From JBBTTS01 sp038064135 (GTDB taxonomy: Bacteria > Patescibacteriota > Saccharimonadia > Saccharimonadales > OMJO01): a DNA stretch of 64,000 bases. The notes under the pieces are model-generated. The model was not told the origin of the DNA and ran no database searches. It saw nothing but the letters and a program-made list of their open reading frames with translations. The DNA lies in contig JBBTTS010000014.1 in NCBI GenBank assembly GCA_038064135.1, positions 7,829 to 71,828 of the forward strand. Direction: 5' to 3'. Made by a program: the position numbers and the translations under genes. The stretch's first letter is position 1, and each line of letters opens with the position of its first letter. Positions 44,001 through 50,863 of this stretch are shown here, in pieces.

Positions 44001-44656
44001 AGAAAATTTTACAAGAAATGACCGTACCATTGGAACAAATAACTACCAAATTTGAAAACAAAAATGTGACCATTGGAGGAAGTATTGTAGAATTTCGTGA
44101 AATTACTACAAAAAATGGTCAAAAGATGGCCTTTGCAAAAATTGCTGATTTAAAAGACGATATTGAACTAATTTTATTTCCTAAAGTTTATGAAAAAAGT
44201 CAGCAAATTTGGGAGAGAGATAAAATTGTATTAGTAAAAGGTAAGGTTTCAACTCGCGAAAAAGACGGCAGTAATGGAAATATAAAAATATTGGTAAGTG
44301 AAGCAAGAAATATTAGCCATGACGAAGCCTCGTCCTACCAATCGTCTGGTAAAAAAATGATGCTTCCCAAAAAATTAGTAGGTTTAAGTTCGGAAAGTTC
44401 AAACCATAAATTACCTGATCCGCCTGTTGAAAATCAAAAACTTTATATAAGGTTAAAAAATAGCGATGACCAGGATGTTTTAATTTCGCTTAAAACAATG
44501 ATAGACAACAGCCCTGGGACTACAGATGTAGTATTAGTTTTAGGAGAAGGAATTAAAAAGCAGGCAATAAGGTTACCAATGAAAGTTAGCTTTAACGAAG
44601 ATTTATTTGATTGTATCGAGAATCTTATTGGCGCCGGCAACGCAAAATTAAACTAA
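41027..44656 (+). CDS. dnaE: DNA polymerase III alpha subunit
   Basis: This 1209-residue DnaE starts at GTG after GGGGG. It has an N-terminal PHP domain (VHLHNHSQYSLLDG, then TDHGTLSG), polymerase active-site region with PDIDIDIQDSRRDEVIQY (catalytic aspartates), the FVPGRGSAAGS-like FGPGRGSAAGSI motif, the HhH/tandem region (GLAAVKNVG), and a C-terminal OB fold (TIGGSIVEFREITTKNGQKMAF). It is the replicative polymerase. Its stop shares CTAA with the convergent CAP-domain gene. Confidence 0.97.
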   Translation: MAKVELTAKDFVHLHNHSQYSLLDGLTKIPPLISRVKELGMQSVAITDHGTLSGLIEFYKEANDQKIKPIFGMEAYISARGMNDRDPVKDKSYFHLILLAMNELGYKNLMQLSTIANLEGFYYKPRIDRETLAKYNQGLIVLSGCIGGELGDALKQNQYAKAKETAEWYKSIFGDRYYLEVQDHGHPEHPKAWQEQVLVTKQTLKLAKELDIPAVLTCDAHYLSHDDQEAHEILLCVQTGAFLSDENRMSLRDFDLHVTDPKELINRWGKDNPDIIVNSSKIAERCQVSLDLGKILIPKFPLPKGETEKSYLEDLVYAGLLVRYCELKPEKAQNLSRAAQKKLLPKNILDRAKYEFSVIDDMKFNGYFLIIADFIGWGKARGIVFGPGRGSAAGSIISYALKITELDPLKYDLLFERFLNPDRISMPDIDIDIQDSRRDEVIQYCIDKYGSNRVANIVTFGRMAARNAVRDVARVLQVPYSEADRLAKMIPMPIQGRHIPLELSLKDNKDLANEYKNNVQSKQVFDLAMQLEGTIRSHGVHAAGVVIAPDDIVTFVPLEKAQKGVIATQYSMGPIEDLGLLKMDFLGLSNLTIIKNTLRIVRKVYKKNIDINEINLDDKKTFDLLQHGDTTGVFQFESSGMKRYLKDLKPTVFDDIIAMGALYRPGPLTAGLTQKFINRKNGLEKISYEHDNMKKALAPTYGVLVYQEQVMRIAQDLCGFSGGEADTLRKAIGKKKRDVMAKMKKQFVDGAIKTSGVSQKFADDFWKSLEGFADYAFNKSHSACYGMISYQTAYLKAHFPSAFMSALMTSDYDNTDRLAIEITECKHMGIEVLPPDINESFLEFAVVPKTSQIRFGLAAVKNVGTGVVEEILNAREEGQFESLEDFLSRVSNRAVNRKTLESLIKSGAFDRFDDRSVLLHNLDTISAFGSRIQKEKLLGQTDLFGNSEDLSAHRVSLRLISDVEKIPIQEQLAWERELLGLYISQHPLANYEKILQEMTVPLEQITTKFENKNVTIGGSIVEFREITTKNGQKMAFAKIADLKDDIELILFPKVYEKSQQIWERDKIVLVKGKVSTREKDGSNGNIKILVSEARNISHDEASSYQSSGKKMMLPKKLVGLSSESSNHKLPDPPVENQKLYIRLKNSDDQDVLISLKTMIDNSPGTTDVVLVLGEGIKKQAIRLPMKVSFNEDLFDCIENLIGAGNAKLN

Positions 44657-45648
44657 AGAATATATCCGTCTGTCTGAACCATTATTGTACTTAGTACTAG
44701 GACGCTAACAATTAAACAGTCATATAATGGGTGGTGTGAAACAAATCGTTGACTATTTCTAAGAATGTGTCGAAGCGCCAAACTGTGACGGGTTAATAAT
44801 GCCAAAATGGCTACTCCGCTCAATAAACCTAACCCAAAAGTGATCCAAGGCATCGCACCTTTCGTTAATATTTGTCCGCGACTTATGGACTGACTGGCTA
44901 CTGCGGGTGTAAATGCAGGTTCGGTTTTAGGAACTGACGTTGGGGATGGTATTGGTGTAGGTGCAGGTACTGGCACCGGTGCAGGGACTGGTGCCGGTGC
45001 GGGTACAGGTTTTGGTTTTGGTGCAGGAACTGGTGCCGGTGCGGCGGTTGGGTTAGTACTACCAGATGCAAGAACTTGTGGTTTGCCATACATCGCTACA
45101 ACAACTGTTGAAGGACCAGAACTATTGAAATTCTCACTATTCGCAAATCCAAACCCAACTTCAGTAAATGCGGTATCTAACATGTTTGCTTTATGACTTG
45201 GGCTATTCATCCAACCATTAATGGTATCGCTACTTGTTGTAAAACCGTAAGCTAGGTTTTCGCCAGCTTTTGTATAACTGTATCCAGCATTTTGAATAAA
45301 TACCCAAGGCTGTTGTCCATCTGGTGTTTCGTGTGACCAGTAATTTCGTGCAACCATATCATTTGCTTTTGACTGAGCGGCAGAATTAAGCTGACTATTG
45401 TTAGTAAGGCTTACTGCGCCCGCAGCTGCCCTTTGAGTGTTTGTGCTACTCAAGAGACCACCGATACTTACACTTGTGGCGTAAGCTAAAACACCCCGAT
45501 TCCGAGCTGACGCCGGGTGGCCACCAAACAACAGGCCGACTAATACTACCAAAATCATTGGAAGGTATGGCCAATAAGTTTTTACATAGTGCTTTGTATA
45601 AGTGTGACCAGGAACTCGGTGTCGTTTGCGGATAGCTTTTACGGGCAT
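44653..45648 (-). CDS. CAP/SCP-domain extracellular protein
   Basis: This 331-residue protein has a basic N terminus, a membrane segment (about 28-46), and a CAP domain (about 65-195) with NYWSHETPDG, GENLAYGF, MNSPSHKANML and a typical VVAMYGKP end. A Pro/Ala/Val-rich spacer (about 205-245, PAP and PVP repeats) and two more hydrophobic segments follow. CAP proteins are secreted and of varied function; in bacteria the YkwD type is poorly understood. TAAAAT ends 6 nt before the ATG. Attachment at both ends is unusual for this family and may hold the domain at the cell surface. Confidence 0.88.
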   Translation of the reverse strand: MPVKAIRKRHRVPGHTYTKHYVKTYWPYLPMILVVLVGLLFGGHPASARNRGVLAYATSVSIGGLLSSTNTQRAAAGAVSLTNNSQLNSAAQSKANDMVARNYWSHETPDGQQPWVFIQNAGYSYTKAGENLAYGFTTSSDTINGWMNSPSHKANMLDTAFTEVGFGFANSENFNSSGPSTVVVAMYGKPQVLASGSTNPTAAPAPVPAPKPKPVPAPAPVPAPVPVPAPTPIPSPTSVPKTEPAFTPAVASQSISRGQILTKGAMPWITFGLGLLSGVAILALLTRHSLALRHILRNSQRFVSHHPLYDCLIVSVLVLSTIMVQTDGYIL

Positions 45649-45667
45649 GTAATTATTTTAAAACTTT

Positions 45668-46180
45668 TTAAGCTTTTATTCCAGCGTACCGTAAGTGATA
45701 AATGGCTATTGCTGCTGCCTGGACTACATTTAGAGATTCTTTTTTACCAATCATTGGTATCTCAACTACTTGACTTGCCAATTTTAGAATTGATCGATCG
45801 ATACCTTCAACTTCACGGCCTAAGATCAAAACAACTTTTTTAGGTGGATTTAGAGTGTTTAGGGATACACTTTTAGAATACTGTTCAAGAGCAAGTATTT
45901 TATAGCCTTGTTTTTTCTTCGATGAGATAAATGACTCAATGTCGTCAATTTTTTGCCATGTCAAAAGTTTTTCTGCGCCAAGGGCGGTTTTATGAATTTG
46001 TTCAGATATTTTGTTAGCCAGATGGGGAAGGCGTGTGTCTTTGTCGTGAATAGGATAAGGACTATAACCGCTCAAAATAAGCTCGCTAACCCCAAGTGCT
46101 TCACAGGTGCGAAACAAGGCGCCGATGTTATGAGAGCTTCTTATGTCATGGGCGATAACGATAATATTTATCCCTTGCAT
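45668..46180 (-). CDS. SpoU/TrmH-family RNA 2'-O-methyltransferase
   Basis: This 170-residue SPOUT-fold protein shows motif 1 (HDIRSSHNIGALFRTCEALGV), motif 2 (VVLILGREVEGID) and motif 3 (VEIPMIGKKESLNVVQAAAIAIY), the knot that binds S-adenosylmethionine. It methylates a ribose 2'-hydroxyl in tRNA or rRNA; there is no extra RNA-binding domain to indicate which. TACACT lies exactly 6 nt before the ATG, implying a leaderless mRNA. It is divergent from pilB. Confidence 0.92.
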   Translation of the reverse strand: MQGINIIVIAHDIRSSHNIGALFRTCEALGVSELILSGYSPYPIHDKDTRLPHLANKISEQIHKTALGAEKLLTWQKIDDIESFISSKKKQGYKILALEQYSKSVSLNTLNPPKKVVLILGREVEGIDRSILKLASQVVEIPMIGKKESLNVVQAAAIAIYHLRYAGIKA

Positions 46181-46228
46181 AACAACAGTGTATCACTTGA
46201 TCGTGCTTGTGGTTTATAATAGGGACTA

Positions 46229-47830
46229 ATGGCATTAGACGCGCGATCAAGTGAAGAACAATCTACGGCACGACGTGCGCAAATTTTGGGCTTGCAACAT
46301 ATAGACACCGCGCAGATTAACGACAAAAAACTTTTTGAGGTACTAGAAAAAGACGAATTATATTCATTACGTGTTATTCCGATTTATTCTGATCCCCAAA
46401 CCCTGACCTTTGGAGTAACTAATACTACCTCTCAGCAAACTATGACAAATCTTCGTAACCGATTCTTAGATCAACAAGTTAACTTTGGATTGATTTCGGA
46501 AGCCGGATACAGAGAGTATATGCAATTGTACGATCCACCTAAAAAAGTTGAATACCATGATATCTCTATAAAATCAGCTGGTACAAAAGAACTAGTACGA
46601 AGTGTTTCAGAAGTATTAGAGCAAGTCAGGGCCGACGATATGTTGGCGTATATTGTTCACCAGGCTCATAAACTAGCTGCTAGCGATATTCACCTTGAAG
46701 TTCAGCGTGATCATGTACGAATTAGGCTTAGAATAGATGGAGTCTTACACCCGATTGCTCGTATTAGTCAGGAAAAATATCGTATTTTAGTAAGTGCTAT
46801 TGCTAGCGCAAGCGGGGTATCGACAGCTGCCAATGACGCCCAGCAGGGGCATATTTCACAGGAGTTAACTATGGCTGATGGCAATAAAGTATCGGTAAAT
46901 GTACGGCTTGAAACCGTACCCAGTGTGAATGGCATGGATATGGTCATGCGTCTGTTTAATATGAACCAAGAAATGTACAACCTTGATCGTCTTCATCTGA
47001 GCGAAAGAGAACGATCAATAGTGGATGATATCATCGCAAAACCAAGCGGTCTGGTTCTGGTAGTTGGTCCTACCGGTTCGGGCAAAACCACAACACTTTA
47101 CTCAATGCTAAACTCTTTAAATTCTGAAGAGCGTAAAATAATTACTGTTGAAGATCCTGTAGAGTATCAGTTTGCCGGAATTACTCAAATTTCAGTAACT
47201 ACTCAAAATTCGCAAGAAGTCAGTTTTGCAAACAAACTTCGGGCAATTTTGCGGTTGGACCCTGACATTATTATGGTCGGAGAAATCAGAGATTCTGATA
47301 CCGCCAAAACGGCCTTGCAGGCATCATTAACAGGTCATTTAGTTTTATCTACTTTTCATGCTAGTTCTGCGTCGGCTGCCTTAACTCGAATGATGGACGT
47401 AATAGGCACAAATCCATTATTTGTATCGGCGATTAGGCTAGTAATGGCGCAAAGGTTAGTCAGAAAGCTGGATGATTCCAGCAAACAACCATTTCAGCCA
47501 GACGATCCTACAAAGAATAAAATCCAGGAAGTTCTTGATACGCTTCCACATGGCGTTGATCGACCAGATTTATCACAAATCCAGCTGTACAAAGCCGGAT
47601 CATCAGAAGAAAATCCTTACGGTTTTAGTGGGCAGTTACCGCTTAGAGAGCAGTTTTTGATGACTGGCGAAATTCGTAAACTTCTAGAAAATCCAACATC
47701 GTTGATGTCGGCCCAAGATATCGAAGTTGCGGCAATACAAAGTGGAATGACAACAATGCTGCAAAACGGCATCCTAAAAGTCTGTGCCGGTGAAACAACT
47801 CTCGAAGAAGTTTATCGCGTCGTAGGCTAA
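46229..47830 (+). CDS. pilB: Type IV pilus assembly ATPase (PilB/GspE family)
   Basis: This 533-residue protein has an N-terminal MshEN-like domain and an ATPase core with Walker A GPTGSGKTTTLYSML (about 280), the Asp box (TVEDPVEYQ), Walker B LRLDPDIIMVGEIRD, and the His box GHLVLSTFHA. It powers pilus extension or secretion. The C-terminal four-cysteine zinc site common in PilB is absent. TATAAT ends 8 nt before the ATG. No pilin, PilC or PilT is adjacent, so the remaining machinery must be elsewhere. Pili could serve host contact or DNA uptake. Confidence 0.92.
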   Translation: MALDARSSEEQSTARRAQILGLQHIDTAQINDKKLFEVLEKDELYSLRVIPIYSDPQTLTFGVTNTTSQQTMTNLRNRFLDQQVNFGLISEAGYREYMQLYDPPKKVEYHDISIKSAGTKELVRSVSEVLEQVRADDMLAYIVHQAHKLAASDIHLEVQRDHVRIRLRIDGVLHPIARISQEKYRILVSAIASASGVSTAANDAQQGHISQELTMADGNKVSVNVRLETVPSVNGMDMVMRLFNMNQEMYNLDRLHLSERERSIVDDIIAKPSGLVLVVGPTGSGKTTTLYSMLNSLNSEERKIITVEDPVEYQFAGITQISVTTQNSQEVSFANKLRAILRLDPDIIMVGEIRDSDTAKTALQASLTGHLVLSTFHASSASAALTRMMDVIGTNPLFVSAIRLVMAQRLVRKLDDSSKQPFQPDDPTKNKIQEVLDTLPHGVDRPDLSQIQLYKAGSSEENPYGFSGQLPLREQFLMTGEIRKLLENPTSLMSAQDIEVAAIQSGMTTMLQNGILKVCAGETTLEEVYRVVG

Positions 47831-47883
47831 CAAACCTTTATATTGTATAAAAAGCAATTATATAGTAATATAAAGTTTCAATT

Positions 47884-48696
47884 ATGAGACGTGCCTTCGT
47901 TGGTCCAGAAGCTTTGTATTTTACGGGTCTTAGCCTTATTAGGCCACATCCTAATGAACAGCTTCGGAATTATATTCATTCATTAACAAGCCAGACTCCC
48001 AATGTACAATTTGAACCAAGTGAACCAGAATTTTATGACGATTACTACAAAATTGCCGAAGACTTTCGTAGAGATAATCAATTTCCTAGTCGAGTTCATG
48101 AGGTTCCGTTAGGGGCCTTAGCGGCTAGTTTAATACAGTTTTCCGACCATTCGCCAAAAGCGCCAATTGATGAACGTATTTTGGTGGATGCAGAAAATGC
48201 TACCAGATTTATAAAAGAAGTAAGTAGCCGCAGCCAGGCTATAAATGGCAGAGTTGGCACTTTTTATCAGCTAAGAATATTTCGACAACAGCGCAATTTA
48301 TCTGTGGTTGATAGCCTATACGAACTAGCAATTATCAGTAGATTAGCTGCGCGGGGCGCAGACAACAGACTGTTATCCGGCGATATATCCAATGACGATT
48401 TGTTAAATTTAATAAAGCTGTGGCATGCTTCGGTACGTGGATTTGACCCCGTTCAAGGATGTAAAAACGCAGCTGGAGAAAACTATTATTTTTGGACTTT
48501 GGCAGCATGGGAAGCAATTATTCATTCGCATCCCACAGCTTCAAGATTATCGAGAATTGTTTTAGGTGAGCTTTTTGATAACGGACCCCAACTTATGCAC
48601 TTAATAAGGTCTAAGATTGTCAAACAACCGCCACATAGCAAAGCAATTGTAGCTAGCCGCTTAGGGGCCCAAGTTGGTAAGTTGTTAGTTATCTAA
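47884..48696 (+). CDS. Hypothetical protein
   Basis: This 270-residue soluble protein has no membrane segment or recognised motif; acidic in the first third, helical throughout, with a basic C terminus (LIRSKIVKQPPHSKAIVASRLG). TATAAA lies 9 nt before the ATG. It follows pilB by 53 bp and converges on malic enzyme with an 8-bp overlap. A link with pilB is possible but unsupported. Confidence 0.6.
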   Translation: MRRAFVGPEALYFTGLSLIRPHPNEQLRNYIHSLTSQTPNVQFEPSEPEFYDDYYKIAEDFRRDNQFPSRVHEVPLGALAASLIQFSDHSPKAPIDERILVDAENATRFIKEVSSRSQAINGRVGTFYQLRIFRQQRNLSVVDSLYELAIISRLAARGADNRLLSGDISNDDLLNLIKLWHASVRGFDPVQGCKNAAGENYYFWTLAAWEAIIHSHPTASRLSRIVLGELFDNGPQLMHLIRSKIVKQPPHSKAIVASRLGAQVGKLLVI

Positions 48697-49825
48697 TCAC
48701 GGTGGCGATAGCCGGCACGAGGCGCGGGTCTAAAACCGAAGGGATAATTTTATCGGCTGTTGGGTTTTCGACCAAACCGGCAATTACTTCGGCGGCGGCA
48801 ACCTTGTGCTCGTCGGTAATTTTTGTAACTCGATTATCTAGTGCACCGCGGAAAATACCCGGAAAAGCCAGGGCGTTATTAACTTGATTGGCAAAGTCAC
48901 TTCTACCGGTGGCGATTACAGCTGCGCCAGCGTTTTTAGCTACATCTGGCATAATTTCGGGGTCAGGGTTGGCCATAGCAAAAATTATTGGATTTTTATC
49001 CATTGACTTGACCATTTTAGCGGTCAACAAACCGGCTCGGGATACACCTATAAATACATCTGCTCCTTCGGCTAAGATGGACTCCAGGCTGCCATCAATT
49101 CCGGACTTGTTGGTGTATTCGAGTAGTTTTTTCTTCTCATTGTTTAAGTCGGTTCGATTGGCGCTGATAATACCCTTGCTGTCTACAGCAAACATAAGCG
49201 GCTTGGCATAGGCGTGAAGCAACTTTATAATTGCAGTTCCGGCAGCCCCAGCACCAACCACAACAATCTTGGAATTCTCTAGTTTTTTACCTGTGACTTG
49301 CATGGCATTTATTAGCCCGGCTAAAACAACAATAGCAGTACCGTGTTGGTCATCGTGCATAACTGGTATTTTAAGTGCTGTCTTAACACGGTCTTCAACT
49401 TCAAAACAGATTGGGGCGGCAATATCCTCGAGGTTTATTCCTCCAAAACTCGGGGCAATAGCTGTAACGGCTGCCACAATCTCGTCTGCAGTATGCACAT
49501 TCAGTACAATTGGTACGGCATCGATGTCAGCGAAGTGTTTAAAAAGCATTGCTTTGCCTTCCATTACGGGCAGGGCACCCTGGGGGCCAATGTTCCCAAG
49601 TCCTAATACTGCAGAACCGTCACTGATAACTGCAACATTATTGTTTATCCAGGTGTAATCACGGGCTTCATTTGGGTGTGCGGCAACATGACTAGAAACG
49701 GCTGCTACACCGGGTGTGTAATAGATACTTAGTTTATCTTGGCTGTCTAGTTTGTCTTTTAAGTACAAACCTATTTTACCTTTCAATTCTTTGTGTTTTT
49801 TTATCGCCTGATCATCATAATTCAT
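48689..49825 (-). CDS. NAD(P)-dependent malic enzyme
   Basis: This protein of about 378 residues has the N-terminal malic domain (YTPGVAAVS, SDGSAVLGLGNIGPQGALPVMEGKA, with the Lys for catalysis, and HDDQHGTAIV), and the NAD-binding domain (KIVVVGAGAAGTAIIKLL). It decarboxylates malate to pyruvate and yields NAD(P)H. I start at ATG 49825, because TACAAT lies 7 nt upstream and the frame's first ATG (49834) overlaps that -10 box. It may supply pyruvate and reducing power in a cell that lacks other visible links here between C4 acids and glycolysis. Confidence 0.94.
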   Translation of the reverse strand: MNYDDQAIKKHKELKGKIGLYLKDKLDSQDKLSIYYTPGVAAVSSHVAAHPNEARDYTWINNNVAVISDGSAVLGLGNIGPQGALPVMEGKAMLFKHFADIDAVPIVLNVHTADEIVAAVTAIAPSFGGINLEDIAAPICFEVEDRVKTALKIPVMHDDQHGTAIVVLAGLINAMQVTGKKLENSKIVVVGAGAAGTAIIKLLHAYAKPLMFAVDSKGIISANRTDLNNEKKKLLEYTNKSGIDGSLESILAEGADVFIGVSRAGLLTAKMVKSMDKNPIIFAMANPDPEIMPDVAKNAGAAVIATGRSDFANQVNNALAFPGIFRGALDNRVTKITDEHKVAAAEVIAGLVENPTADKIIPSVLDPRLVPAIATVIR

Positions 49826-49929
49826 AACCACCATTGTACGTCATAAGTCGCACACTAGGTATTTTATTCTGACAACAGATATGGTATACTAGATTTAAAG
49901 AAGTTGATAACTAATAAGGTTTATTGTTC

Positions 49930-50451
49930 ATGCAATCTGTTATTCAAAAAATCGAAGCATCATATAAGAAGTCACAAGTAGTAGACGTCCGATCTGGCGA
50001 CAATGTAAAGGTGCACCAAAAAATCCGTGAAGGCAACAAAGAACGTGTTCAGATTTTTCAGGGCATTGTGATTCGTACTGATAATAAAAATAGTCACACT
50101 AGCCGGATCACTGTTCGCCGGATTGCTAGTGGTGTTGGTGTTGAAAAAAGTTTTTTACTACACAGCCCATTAGTGTTAAAAATTGAAGTCACAAAAAGAA
50201 GCAAAGTTCGACGTAACTACCTTAGCTACATGCGTAAACTTACCGGCAAATCAGCTCGACTTAGTGGTGTTGATTTTGATCGTGAAGCAGTAAATACCGT
50301 TCGGGACGAAAAGGCTGAAGAAGAAGAGCGAATGTTACAAGAGAAGCTTGCTGCCGAAGCATCTGCTAAACACGCCGAAGAAGAAGCATCCAAAGCTGCA
50401 GAAGACGCCAAAGCTGAAGCTGCAATCGCGGCTCGCGAAAAAACCGAATAA
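49930..50451 (+). CDS. rplS: Ribosomal protein bL19 with C-terminal extension
   Basis: Residues 1-110 are bL19: IQKIEASYKKSQVVDVRSGD, FQGIVIRTDNKNSHTSRITVRRIASGVGVEKSFLLHSPLV, and KRSKVRRNYLSYMRKLTGKSAR. bL19 sits at the subunit interface. A tail of about 60 residues rich in Ala, Glu and Lys follows and should form a charged helix; normal bL19 has about 115 residues. The ATG at 49930 is chosen over a TTG two codons earlier. Confidence 0.94.
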   Translation: MQSVIQKIEASYKKSQVVDVRSGDNVKVHQKIREGNKERVQIFQGIVIRTDNKNSHTSRITVRRIASGVGVEKSFLLHSPLVLKIEVTKRSKVRRNYLSYMRKLTGKSARLSGVDFDREAVNTVRDEKAEEEERMLQEKLAAEASAKHAEEEASKAAEDAKAEAAIAAREKTE

Positions 50452-50524
50452 ACTCTAGCCGTTTGTGTTTGATAACTAAATGGCTTTGGTTTTTATTTGT
50501 ACGCCGTGGTTAAATTATAAAGAG

Positions 50525-50863
50525 ATGACCAATTATTTAGCTGGCCACGCTGCCGAACAAAGAGCCGCCAGATATTTACAAGATCAAGGCTTCAAACTTC
50601 GTGAGCTAAATTGGCACAACAAGCTTGCCGAAATTGATATCGTTGCCGAAAAAGATGGGCGAATTTTCTTCGTCGAAGTTAAATATAGACGCAATAATGA
50701 TCAAGGTGATGGCTTTGATTACATTACTAAAGCCAAACTTAAACATATGCAGAGGGCAGCTAATTTTTGGATAGGGGATCACAGCCATCAAGGTGAGGTT
50801 ACGCTAGCAGCCTTATCTGTTAGTGGCGATGAACAATATGAATTTATAGAAATAGACAGCTAG
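50525..50863 (+). CDS. YraN/UPF0102-family nuclease-like protein
   Basis: This protein of about 112 residues has the UPF0102 pattern: GHAAEQRAARYLQDQGFKL, then EIDIVAEKDGRIFFVEVKYR, the D...ExK core of a restriction-nuclease fold. The role is unsettled, probably DNA processing. The ATG at 50525 (MTNYLAGHAAE) fits the family; an in-frame ATG at 50480 adds 15 atypical residues. Its TAG shares CTAG with the convergent pepN stop. Confidence 0.9.
   Translation: MTNYLAGHAAEQRAARYLQDQGFKLRELNWHNKLAEIDIVAEKDGRIFFVEVKYRRNNDQGDGFDYITKAKLKHMQRAANFWIGDHSHQGEVTLAALSVSGDEQYEFIEIDS

Noticed and set aside
45001..45060. DNA repeat array in the CAP-domain gene
   Set aside because: The GGTGCAGG-like units simply encode the Pro/Ala/Val spacer of the protein and are imperfect.
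48702..49658. Several plus-strand frames of 60-130 codons
   Set aside because: They are reverse readings of the malic enzyme gene.
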